Origin: an uncultured Mycobacteriaceae bacterium
Lineage (GTDB): Bacteria > Actinomycetota > Actinomycetes > Mycobacteriales > Mycobacteriaceae
Length of the DNA: 64,000 nucleotides
Direction of reading: 5' to 3'
Assembly: GCA_902826815.1 (NCBI GenBank)
Contig: CADEGF010000029.1
Span: forward strand, 18,742 to 82,741
Part shown: one piece after another, positions 43,801 to 53,161 of the stretch
How positions within the stretch are numbered: position 1 is the stretch's first letter
How the letters are laid out: each line of letters opens with the position of its first letter
Made by a program: the position numbers and the translations under genes
The notes under the pieces: model-generated
What the model saw: the letters and a program-made list of their open reading frames with translations, nothing else
Told to the model about the DNA's origin: nothing
Databases searched by the model: none

Positions 43801-46800
43801 GTGTTGAATCGGCCCATCAACGATGGTCGAGTGACTACGCTTCAAGCGGTGGAGCTGCGGGTTTTGGGACCTCTGCAGGCCCAACAGGGCGGCGCGCCGG
43901 TGGCGATACCCGGCGCAAAACCGCGCGCCATCCTCACCATGCTCGGGCTGCACGGCGGCGCGATCGTGTCGGCCGACACGCTGATCGAACTGCTGTGGGG
44001 TGATGACCCCCCACGCACTGCGGCCAAGGCCCTGCAAACCCACATCTCCGCTCTGCGGCGCACCCTCGGCGACGGTGTCGTCTTGACGCTGGGAACGGGT
44101 TGGACCCTGGCCGACACCGAGGTCGACGCATCGCGGTACAAGGTGGCGGCGAGACTCGGCCGTGACGCCGCTGCCGCAGGCAATACCGCCGAGGCGGTGG
44201 CAAGTTTCGAGGAAGCGCTTTCGCTGTGGCGCGGTGTCCCCGAACTGCCCGATGGCCAGCGCGGGTCATCGGAGAAGACTCGCTGGATCGAGGCGCACGC
44301 CGCCCTTGTCGAGGACAGGGCGGATGCGTTGCTTGCGACGGGCCGTGCGGCGGAGATCGTCGGCGAACTCGAGGCCGCGGTCTCCGATGCACCGCTTCGC
44401 GAACGACGCTGGGGCCAGTTGATGCTCGCGCTCTACCGCGCGGGCAGACAAGGTGAAGCGCTCGGCGCGTACCAACGGGCGCGATCCCTGCTGGCCGATC
44501 AGTTGGGCGTCGACCCCGGCCCGGAACTCCGACGCCTAGAAGCTGCCATCGTCGGCCAGGACGCGGCGCTGGATACGCCTGTGGCACAGCAAGCGTCGAG
44601 CGTCACCAGGGCGGTGACCTTCCTGCTGACCGACATCGAGGGGTCGACTGCTGCATGGGAGGCCGACGCCGACGCCATGGCCGCGGCCCTCGCGCGCCAC
44701 GACGAGCTCGTCGAACACGTCGTGACATCGCGCGGCGGGCGGCTGATCAAGACACGCGGCGAAGGCGACGCCACGTTCTCGGTCTTCGATCGGCCATCGG
44801 CGGCGGCCGCGGCGGCCATCGAGCTACAGGACGCGATCGCCCACGAACCGTGGACGTTGGGTGAGCCGCTGCGCATCCGGGTGGCGTTGCACACCGGCGA
44901 GGTCGAACTGCGCGATGGCGACTATTTCGGTCGGGCTGTCAACCGCGCTGCGCGCCTGAGGTCACTGGCCGCGGGTGGCCAGATCCTCTGCTCAGGTGCG
45001 ACGGCCGAGCTTGTCGTCGACTCGCTGAGCGACGACGTCGTGCTCGCCGATCTCGGTGTGCGCCAGCTGCGCAACCTCGCGCGACCTGAGCATGTGTTCG
45101 AACTCCGGATGCAAACCGACGACGAGGAACTGGCGACGCGTGCGGATGAGGCGCCCGTCGAGCGGCCCGATCTGCCCGCGGTCCTCACCGGCCACGGGCC
45201 GTTCGTCGGCCGTGGCCAAGAGCTCCAAGCGCTTTCGGCGACGTGGCAGAGCGCTCTCACCGGCAGCATGCGGGCGGTGCTGATCGCGGGCGAGCCCGGT
45301 GTGGGCAAGACGCGTCTCGCCGGCGAGTGGTCCCGCCAGGCCTATGAGCAGGACGCTGCCGTCCTCTACGGCCGTTGCGATGAAGATCTCGGGGCGCCGT
45401 ATCAGCCGTTCGCAGAAGCGCTTCGCTCGCTTGTGCCATGCCTCGCTGCGAGCAGGCTGCGCGGCTTGCGGGGCGTAGAGGCACTTCTGCCGCTGGTACC
45501 GGGCCTCACCGATGTCCTGCCCGACCTCGCCGCGCCGACGCGCGCCGACCCGGACACCGAACGCTATGCACTGTTCGACGCGGTCGTTGCGCTGTTGGAA
45601 TCCGCCTCGGTAAGCGCGCCGGTCATCCTGATACTCGACGACCTTCATTGGGCGGCCAAATCGACCCTGCTGTTGTTGCGGCATCTGCTGCGCTTCGGCG
45701 ACCAGGCGCGCGTGCAGATCGTCGGCACGTACCGCAGTACCGATCTCGACCGCTCCCATCCGCTTGCGGCGATGCTCGCCGACCTCCACCGCGACGGCAC
45801 CGCCGAGCGGCTGGCACTCAGCGGGCTCGATGAGGACGACGTCACGACATACGTCGCCGAGGCCGGCTACGACGACGAAGAGCTCGGCCGGGCCCTGGCT
45901 TCGGTCACCGGCGGTAACCCGTTCTTTCTCATCGAGGCGCTGCGGCATGTCGATGAAAGCGGAGGGGTGTGGGATCAAAGCACCCTGCCGCAGGGTGTGC
46001 GCGAAGCCGTGAGCCGCAGGCTTTCTCGGCTGCCCGCTGAGACCAACAAGGCACTGGCCGCCGCGGCGGTCGTCGGCAGCCGGTTCGCGGTCGACATGGT
46101 CGAGCGCGTCATCGACCAGGACCTCGTCGATGCGTTCGATGAAGCGTGCAAGGCCGGAATCGTCATCGAAGAACCGGGCGGCCGCTATCGCTTCAACCAT
46201 GCCTTGATCCGGCAGTCGTTGCTCGCCGAGCTGCCGTCCGTGCGCCGGATGCGGCTACATCAGCGCATCGCAACGACTTTGGAGAACAAGCCCGGCGCCG
46301 ACGACGAGCTGCTGGCCGAGCTGGCCCACCACTACTTCGAATGTGCGTGGGCAGGTAACGCGGCCAAGGCCGTCGAATACTGCAGGCGGGCCGCCGACCA
46401 GGCGATGGCCCGGCTGGCGTACGAGGGCGCCGCCGACCTGTACGACCATGCGCTCCACGCGCTGGAGGAGATCGACGACGAGCTACCCGATCGCGAAGAC
46501 CAGACGACCGAGTTGCTCGTCGCGCGCTGCGAAGCGCTCTTGGCTGCGGGGGACGTGGCTTCGGCGGCGGGAGCGGTGACGCAACTGCAGGAGGCGACGC
46601 GCGACTCGGCCCGGATCGCGGCGTGGGCGGCGTGTTACGACGGCCAATTGTCGATGCTTGTTCATCCCGACCGTTTGGACGCCGTCGAGTCGACGGTCGG
46701 TGCGGCAGCGGACACCCTCGCCGAATTACGTGATGCCGCAGGCGAAGCCAAGGCGCACACGGTCCGAGCACTGGCGCTGGGCCGACTCGGCAGAATCGGT

Positions 46801-49800
46801 GATTCCGAGATCGCCTTGGATCGCGCGCTCACCGCCGCGCGACGCGCGCGTGAACATCGTCGGGTGAACGCCGTGCTCGCGGTCGCGCCACTCGCGGCGC
46901 TGTGGGGCCCCAACCCGGTTCCGCGCGCGGGCGGACGTTGTCTTGACGTGGTACGTCTGCTCCGGATCACAACCGACTCCCCCGCAGTCGAAGCGACGTC
47001 AACACGGTGTCAGGCCGTGCTGGAGGCCTTCCGCGGGCGCGAATCCGCTGCCCGACGGATGATCGACTCCGCCCGCCGCACGGTCAGCGAGCTAGGTCTG
47101 CGTCATGCGCTGCTCGAGGTCGAGCAGTTCGCTGGCATCGTCGAGTTGGTCGTCGATGATCCTTCCGCGGCTGAGCCACATCTGCGTAAGGCCTACAACG
47201 GCTTTCGCCGGATGGGCCTCGATGCAGACACCGCCGAGACCGCGGCACTGTTGGGCCGAGCGTGTTTGGCGCTTGACCGTGACGCCGAGGCCGATGAACT
47301 GTGTTCGGAGAGCGAGCGACTCGCCGGGCACGCGCTCAAGGCGTCGATCGCATGGCGCACGCTGCGCGCACATCTGCTGTCGCGGCGTACTGACCACAAC
47401 GGGGCTATACAGGCTGCGGAAGCGGCGATCGCTCTTGCCGAGCGCACCGATGCGTTGGTCGATCACGGCGATGCCTGCCTGGCGCTCGCGACGGTGCTAG
47501 GCGCAGCCGGCGACGCCGCCGGTAGTCGAGCGGCGGCCGGACAAGCCGTCGACCTGTACGAACGGAAAGGCGCAGCGGCGCTTGCCGATGGAGCACGGGC
47601 CGTACGCGGGCAGGACACACAGCGACCCGCCCCGGCGTCGAAACAAGCCGGACACGTGCCGACCAACGAAGTGGTGCGGGTCGGCGACCGGCTGATCTCG
47701 GCCGTGAATCGCAAAGCCTGGGACGAGGTCGAGCGACTTTTTGCTCCTGAGGTACGGATCGAGAGCCGTCGCAAGATCGTGGGTTTCGCGAGCATGAATG
47801 TTCCGGCTCATCAGTGGCCTCGCGAGATGAGCCGTTACTACGACGCGGGCATGGAGCAGTACCGCCACACGTCTGTCGAGGTGAGAGGCGAACGCCTTGC
47901 TCTGTTTCGGATCGAGGCGCGCACAGCCGACTCGAGTCCAGGAGCACCGCTTGACGAAATGCTCGAGGTGATCAGCATCAACGCTGATGGACTCATCGCG
48001 CAGCAAGTTTGGTTCGACCTCGACGATATGGACGCCGCGATCACTGAACTCGATGCTGCCTACGCCGCTCTCGAGGAAGCGACGCGGGCGCCTCGACTCG
48101 AGAATGCGGCAAGCCGAATGTACGAACGGTTCAAGGCCTGCTACGCGTCGCGGGACATGGACACGCTCGCCGAGATCATTGCCGACGACATCTGCACCGA
48201 TGACCGCCGACGCGTCGTGAACGCCGGTGTCCGGAGGGGCCGGGAAGCGGCGATGGCAGAGATCGTGTCATTCATTGAGGTCGGCGCTCTCGCAATGTCC
48301 TTCGATGTCACAGCGACTCGCGGAGATCGACTTATCCTGAACCGCTCTCGAATCCAGGCCTGGGATCAGCGGAGTGACCTGCTGGACACCGAGGTGATCG
48401 AGATCATTGAGATCGACGCCGACGAACGCTTGGTGCGACGCGTGCTGTTCGACACCGACGATATCGACGGGGCATCCACCGAACTCGAAGCCCGCTATCT
48501 GGCAGGCGAAGCCGCTCCGTTTGCGGACACATGGTCGGCGGTCGCAGAGGCTTATGCCTCACTCCACCGACACAGACTGCCCGCACTCGCACCTGACTTT
48601 GTGGACATCGACCACCGATCTCTGGCCCCAATCGGTTCGGGTGATCTCGTCGCATACATCGGCGCTGCAATGAATGACCTCGCGCCCGGCGCGACCATGC
48701 ATGTCGAAGCCGTACAACGGCTTAGCGATCTCGGGGCGGTCATCTCTCATTCCGCGCACGGCGTCACACCCGAAGGCGTGGACGCGGAGTGGCGCATGAT
48801 GATCGTCGTCACGGTGGCCGGCGAAGCCCTCAGTCGCGTCGAAATCTTCGATGAGGTGGACCTTGATGCCGCGCTCGCCCGGTTCGAAGAACTGCATCCG
48901 CACGAGCGACGGCTGGAAAACGCGGCCACCCGTGTGAGTCACCGATATGCGATGGCTTTCGCTTCCCGAGATTGGGTCGCCGTTTCGGAGCTACTGGCCG
49001 ACGACTTCTGCATCGACGATCGCCGGCCGACTGTGAACGGGGGGATCCGACTTGGCCGCAAGACGGCGATCGAAGATCTACAAGCGGCGGCCGGTGTCGG
49101 CTTCGCGGAAGCGACGGGGTTCACCCTCGCCACCAGGGGCGAGCGGCTCGCCCTGACCCGGGCCCATTTTTCCGGCGACGGTGAGGAACCGTTCGAGAAC
49201 GAACTCCTCAACGTCATCGAGATCGACGCCGATGAGCGGATGGCGGCGGTCGTTGTGTTCGAAACAGACGACGTCGACGCAGCCTTGGCGGAGCTCGATG
49301 CTAGATACCTGGCGGGTGAGGCGGCACCGCACGCAACCACGTGGTCACTCATCGCGGAGGCCTACACGACGCTCAACGCCGGCGGGTTTCCGCCTGCCGC
49401 ACCCGATTACGCCATCGTCGACCATCGTCTGCGTACGACGATCGAGGCTAGCGGCTTTGCCGACTACATGGACGCCTCGCGGAAGCTCACACCGAACCTT
49501 CACATGTATGTAGAGGCCGTGCACCGACTGAGTGATGTCGGCACAGTCGTCACGCACGGGGCAAGAGGAACCTCGACAGACGGATTCGACGCCGATTGGC
49601 GGATCGTCGAAATCCTGACGGTCGAAAACGGCTTGTGTAAACGTTGCGAGCTCTTTGAAGAGGCGGACCTCGACAAGGCGCTCGCGCGGTTCGATGAGCT
49701 GCAACCAAAGACGAGGAAGCTGGAGAACGCGGCGAGTCGAGCCTACGAGCGCGCCTTCAGGTATTTCGAGGCGCGGAACTGGGCCGCGATGGCGGACGCA

Positions 49801-52800
49801 ATGGCGCCGGACGTATGCGACGACGACCGCCGCCGCGTTGCGAACGGTGGCGTGCAGCGCGGCCCAGATCATGTGATCGCGAATTCGCAGAATGCCGCCG
49901 CTCTCGGTGCGACGAGCATCTCGCTGAACCTCATCGCGGTCCGGGGAGATCGACTCGCCCTCTCTCGCCTGTCCTTCTTCGGCCCAGATCCGGCACCCGA
50001 TGCCTTCCATGCTGACGTGCTTGCCGTTGTCGAGATCGACAATGACGAGAAGTTCACCGCATACGTCGCATTCGACTCGGACGACTTCGATGCTGCTGTC
50101 GCAGAACTCGATGCGCGCTACATGTCCGGCGAAGGCGCCGCATACGCGCACACGTGGTCGGTTGTAACGAAAGCTCATGCGGCGTTCAACCGACGCGAAC
50201 TTTTCTCGCCCACACCGGAGTTGCTCGACCATCGTCCGGTCGTAACAGTTCACGCGGGAGAACCGGCCGACAACATCCGCGACATGTGGGAGTTCACGCC
50301 AGACCTCACGATTTACATCGAGACCGTGCATCAACTGAGTGACCACGGAGCGGTCCTTACGCAGGCTTCGCATGGCACATCGCAAAAGGGCTTCGAAGCT
50401 GAGTGGAGGGTCGTCGAACTCATCGCCGCCGAAGGTGACCTAGTAACCCGCTGCGAATTGTTCGAAGAGACCGATCTCGATACCGCGCTCGCCCGGTTTG
50501 AGGAATTGCATCCGCAGAAGCGCCGGCTCGAAAACGCGGCAAGCCGAATGCTCGCGCGCTTCCTGCCGCACTTCGCGACCCGCGAATGGGAAGTCATGGC
50601 GGAAATGCTGACCGCGGACATCAGCCTGGACGATCGGCGGCGCGTGATCAATGGCGGGGTGCTACGGGGTCGAAACACGGAGATGGCGAATGTGCGCGCG
50701 ATCGCTGACGCCGGAGTTACAGAGATGAAGTCGACTCCCGTTGCGACGCGCGGGGAACGCCTAGTTCTACATCGTCTCAGCTTTTACGTCCCCGAATGGC
50801 CCGAGGAACAGAACCACGAAATACTCGAGGTCGTAGAAATCACCGTCGACGGCCTCGCCTGCCTTCACATCGCATTCGACCCCGACGATTTCGATGCTGC
50901 CGTTGCCGAACTCGACGCACGCTACATGGCCAGCCAAACGCCCGACGAGGCGCGCATATGGTCAGTTGCCACCCGAGCTCAGGCGGCACTCGATCATCGA
51001 CGCCAGTTGCCTCATGTCAAACCCGGCTGGGTGAACATCGATCACCGCCACGGGATCAGTTTTGCGCCCGGCGATATGACTATGTACGTCCGGGCGGGGT
51101 GGGGGCACTTCACAAATGCGATCGGGTACATCGAGATCGCGCACGCGATCAACGACCGTGGAGCGGTTTATGTCAACGTTTTCAATGGTTCGTCATTAGA
51201 AGGGTTCGACGCGGAGTGGCGGTTTGTCGAACTGATGATGGTCGACGGTGATCTCATCAGCCATGTCGAGTTATTCGATGAGGACGACCTCGATGCCGCC
51301 CTTGCCCGATTCGACGAACTTTCTCGACCGCGGCTGGAGAACGCCGCGACACGGTTATCCGAGCGTCTCTGTGCGTACTTCGCGGATCGCGCCTGGGACA
51401 CGATGGCGCAGTCGATGGCCGACAGCATCTGCAGTGATGATCGGCGTCGCGTGGTCGGCGCCGGGATTCGACATACAAGAGCCGCCGCGGTCGAAGACCT
51501 GCGGGCGATCGCCGACGTCGGGTTCACCGACGTAGCGATGACTACGGTTGCTACCCGCGGACATCGCTTGGCGCTCACACGCAACTACTACTCGGGTCGG
51601 GAACAGGGACCGCTGCCGTTCCACGCCGAGTCAGTCGCCATCCTCGAGATCGACGCCGACGATAAGCTGGCGGCGGCTATCGTCTTCGATCTTGACGAGA
51701 TTGACGCTGCTTTCGCCGAACTGGAGGCGCGCTACCTCGCCGGCGAGGCAGCCCCACATGCCAGCTGTTGGTCATCCATCACCGAAATATGCACTGCACT
51801 TAACCGTCGCGAACTTCCCGAGACAACGGTGGATTGGGTTACCCTCGACCATCGCCGAGGGGCCTCGACCGCGCCGGGCGACTGGACCGCGGACATCCGT
51901 GCCGCCTACCAACAAGCACCGGACATCGGTTTTCACATCTCAGCCGTACATCGACTTTCCGATGTCGGAGCAGTCATGACTGGGACGGCAGACGGCACGT
52001 CGCGAGAAGGCTTCGAGGCCGAATGGCGACTTCTCGCTCTGTTCATGGTCAACGATCACAAGGTCAGTCGTGTTGAGATTTTCGATGAGGACGATCTCGA
52101 TGCTGCGCTTGCCCTGTTCGACGAAGTGGCCGAGCAGAAGCCGCGGCTGCACAACGAGTCGACGCGAATATGGGAACGGACAGCCGACGCGTTCAACCGT
52201 CGCGATCTGGCCGGATTTCTCTCGCTTTCGACCACAGACGGCTCGACGGTCGACAGGCGGAAGGGTCTTCATTCTGAAGTGAAGGGGAACGCGAGGCGAA
52301 AGGGCCTTCAAGCGGTGCTCGATGTTTCGCCAGCCAGCTGGCGCTTGTTCACCGCGTCCATCGCAATCAGGGGCACGCGCCTCTCGCTGACTCGAGTGGA
52401 GTGCGTGGATTTCGGCCTGGACGACCGTCCGGCAACGGCTGAGCTGTTGGTCGTCATGGAAGCCGACAACGGGCTCACACACAACATCGTGTGTTTCGAC
52501 ATCGACGATATCGACGCTGCTTTCGCCGAACTTGATTCCCGCTACCTCGCCGGCGAAGGGGCCGTCCACGCGCACGCCTGGTCTATCGTCGCGGGCGCCT
52601 ACGCAGCTCTGAACTCTCAGCAGCTTCCCGCACGGACCACAGACTGCGTGATGGTCGACCGTCGGTCGTCGATCTCGTACGAAGGCGACGGCGCGCAGTT
52701 TCTCAACGCCACATGGGAAATGACTTCCGACATCGCTTTTCGCATCGAGGCGGTGCATCGCCTTACCGATCTCGGAGCGGTGGTCGCCTTTAAGTCCTAT

Positions 52801-52986
52801 GGAACGTCGGAGAAGGGATTCGCTGCCGAATGGCGAGCGCTCAACATTCTGACCATCGAGGGCAACCTGATCAGCCGCGGTGAGATCTTCGACGAGTCCG
52901 AACTCGAAACCGCCCTGGCCCGGTTCGACGAACTCGGCCGACAGGCACCCGAGAATCCTGGGCACGGGCAAATCTCCGAATCCTGA
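43801..52986 (+). CDS. Giant SARP-cyclase-ATPase-TPR protein with 13 NTF2-like repeats
   Basis: One uninterrupted frame of 3061 codons. Residues 15-110 are an OmpR-type winged helix (VELRVLGPLQAQ; AALRRTLGDGV region) and 110-255 the BTAD helices, as in SARP regulators. Residues 268-440 are a class III nucleotidyl cyclase: metal Asp278 and Asp323, Lys317, Asp374, Asn381 and Arg385 are all kept. Residues 467-780 form a STAND-type ATPase, Walker A GEPGVGKT (497-504) and Walker B LILDD (Asp613, Asp614). Residues 840-1270 are TPR-like. From 1286 to about 3050 there are 13 tandem NTF2/SnoaL-like modules. GTG 43831 is an alternative start ten codons in. Cytosolic, soluble. Domain order is clear; the function (ligand-gated cAMP-making regulator) is inferred. 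Confidence 0.92.
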   Translation: MLNRPINDGRVTTLQAVELRVLGPLQAQQGGAPVAIPGAKPRAILTMLGLHGGAIVSADTLIELLWGDDPPRTAAKALQTHISALRRTLGDGVVLTLGTGWTLADTEVDASRYKVAARLGRDAAAAGNTAEAVASFEEALSLWRGVPELPDGQRGSSEKTRWIEAHAALVEDRADALLATGRAAEIVGELEAAVSDAPLRERRWGQLMLALYRAGRQGEALGAYQRARSLLADQLGVDPGPELRRLEAAIVGQDAALDTPVAQQASSVTRAVTFLLTDIEGSTAAWEADADAMAAALARHDELVEHVVTSRGGRLIKTRGEGDATFSVFDRPSAAAAAAIELQDAIAHEPWTLGEPLRIRVALHTGEVELRDGDYFGRAVNRAARLRSLAAGGQILCSGATAELVVDSLSDDVVLADLGVRQLRNLARPEHVFELRMQTDDEELATRADEAPVERPDLPAVLTGHGPFVGRGQELQALSATWQSALTGSMRAVLIAGEPGVGKTRLAGEWSRQAYEQDAAVLYGRCDEDLGAPYQPFAEALRSLVPCLAASRLRGLRGVEALLPLVPGLTDVLPDLAAPTRADPDTERYALFDAVVALLESASVSAPVILILDDLHWAAKSTLLLLRHLLRFGDQARVQIVGTYRSTDLDRSHPLAAMLADLHRDGTAERLALSGLDEDDVTTYVAEAGYDDEELGRALASVTGGNPFFLIEALRHVDESGGVWDQSTLPQGVREAVSRRLSRLPAETNKALAAAAVVGSRFAVDMVERVIDQDLVDAFDEACKAGIVIEEPGGRYRFNHALIRQSLLAELPSVRRMRLHQRIATTLENKPGADDELLAELAHHYFECAWAGNAAKAVEYCRRAADQAMARLAYEGAADLYDHALHALEEIDDELPDREDQTTELLVARCEALLAAGDVASAAGAVTQLQEATRDSARIAAWAACYDGQLSMLVHPDRLDAVESTVGAAADTLAELRDAAGEAKAHTVRALALGRLGRIGDSEIALDRALTAARRAREHRRVNAVLAVAPLAALWGPNPVPRAGGRCLDVVRLLRITTDSPAVEATSTRCQAVLEAFRGRESAARRMIDSARRTVSELGLRHALLEVEQFAGIVELVVDDPSAAEPHLRKAYNGFRRMGLDADTAETAALLGRACLALDRDAEADELCSESERLAGHALKASIAWRTLRAHLLSRRTDHNGAIQAAEAAIALAERTDALVDHGDACLALATVLGAAGDAAGSRAAAGQAVDLYERKGAAALADGARAVRGQDTQRPAPASKQAGHVPTNEVVRVGDRLISAVNRKAWDEVERLFAPEVRIESRRKIVGFASMNVPAHQWPREMSRYYDAGMEQYRHTSVEVRGERLALFRIEARTADSSPGAPLDEMLEVISINADGLIAQQVWFDLDDMDAAITELDAAYAALEEATRAPRLENAASRMYERFKACYASRDMDTLAEIIADDICTDDRRRVVNAGVRRGREAAMAEIVSFIEVGALAMSFDVTATRGDRLILNRSRIQAWDQRSDLLDTEVIEIIEIDADERLVRRVLFDTDDIDGASTELEARYLAGEAAPFADTWSAVAEAYASLHRHRLPALAPDFVDIDHRSLAPIGSGDLVAYIGAAMNDLAPGATMHVEAVQRLSDLGAVISHSAHGVTPEGVDAEWRMMIVVTVAGEALSRVEIFDEVDLDAALARFEELHPHERRLENAATRVSHRYAMAFASRDWVAVSELLADDFCIDDRRPTVNGGIRLGRKTAIEDLQAAAGVGFAEATGFTLATRGERLALTRAHFSGDGEEPFENELLNVIEIDADERMAAVVVFETDDVDAALAELDARYLAGEAAPHATTWSLIAEAYTTLNAGGFPPAAPDYAIVDHRLRTTIEASGFADYMDASRKLTPNLHMYVEAVHRLSDVGTVVTHGARGTSTDGFDADWRIVEILTVENGLCKRCELFEEADLDKALARFDELQPKTRKLENAASRAYERAFRYFEARNWAAMADAMAPDVCDDDRRRVANGGVQRGPDHVIANSQNAAALGATSISLNLIAVRGDRLALSRLSFFGPDPAPDAFHADVLAVVEIDNDEKFTAYVAFDSDDFDAAVAELDARYMSGEGAAYAHTWSVVTKAHAAFNRRELFSPTPELLDHRPVVTVHAGEPADNIRDMWEFTPDLTIYIETVHQLSDHGAVLTQASHGTSQKGFEAEWRVVELIAAEGDLVTRCELFEETDLDTALARFEELHPQKRRLENAASRMLARFLPHFATREWEVMAEMLTADISLDDRRRVINGGVLRGRNTEMANVRAIADAGVTEMKSTPVATRGERLVLHRLSFYVPEWPEEQNHEILEVVEITVDGLACLHIAFDPDDFDAAVAELDARYMASQTPDEARIWSVATRAQAALDHRRQLPHVKPGWVNIDHRHGISFAPGDMTMYVRAGWGHFTNAIGYIEIAHAINDRGAVYVNVFNGSSLEGFDAEWRFVELMMVDGDLISHVELFDEDDLDAALARFDELSRPRLENAATRLSERLCAYFADRAWDTMAQSMADSICSDDRRRVVGAGIRHTRAAAVEDLRAIADVGFTDVAMTTVATRGHRLALTRNYYSGREQGPLPFHAESVAILEIDADDKLAAAIVFDLDEIDAAFAELEARYLAGEAAPHASCWSSITEICTALNRRELPETTVDWVTLDHRRGASTAPGDWTADIRAAYQQAPDIGFHISAVHRLSDVGAVMTGTADGTSREGFEAEWRLLALFMVNDHKVSRVEIFDEDDLDAALALFDEVAEQKPRLHNESTRIWERTADAFNRRDLAGFLSLSTTDGSTVDRRKGLHSEVKGNARRKGLQAVLDVSPASWRLFTASIAIRGTRLSLTRVECVDFGLDDRPATAELLVVMEADNGLTHNIVCFDIDDIDAAFAELDSRYLAGEGAVHAHAWSIVAGAYAALNSQQLPARTTDCVMVDRRSSISYEGDGAQFLNATWEMTSDIAFRIEAVHRLTDLGAVVAFKSYGTSEKGFAAEWRALNILTIEGNLISRGEIFDESELETALARFDELGRQAPENPGHGQISES
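47656..52950 (+). repeat. 13 tandem NTF2/SnoaL-like modules, alternating A and B types
   Basis: An initial divergent module (47656) is followed by six A-B pairs. A modules start at 48091, 48910, 49717, 50524, 51331 and 52144 with (R/K)LENAASR and contain DDRRRVVNGGV..G, ATRGERLALTR and FDxDDxDAAxAELDARYLAGEAAP. B modules start at 48520, 49330, 50146, 50947, 51757 and 52567 with HATxWS and contain VDHR, VHRLSDVGAV and GFDAEWR...LARFDELxP. Pairs are close to 810 bases long, so the array grew by duplication of a pair. The last A module has lost the DDRRRVVN core (it reads TVDRRKGLHSEV). Confidence 0.88.
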
Positions 52987-53161
52987 CAATAGCCTGAGAG
53001 AACAGGGTAATTTACGGCCTGGTCACTACACGGGTGCGGTGGGTCCTGTGTGGCGACCACGGCAGTGCCACCCGACTACGAGCCACCGCTCCCCCGCGCA
53101 CTGGGCCCGCAGGACGCCGCGACTCTGCCGTCTCACAACACAGGCACGCAAAGGAGCTGTC

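Noticed and set aside
49345-50385. A 346-codon minus-strand frame inside the giant gene
   Set aside because: Mirror of the repeated modules; similar frames recur at the same phase in other modules, as expected from the repeat, not from a gene.
47656-52950. The repeat array read as a CRISPR or satellite repeat
   Set aside because: The units are 400-430 bases, diverged at DNA level and keep the reading frame throughout; they are protein modules.
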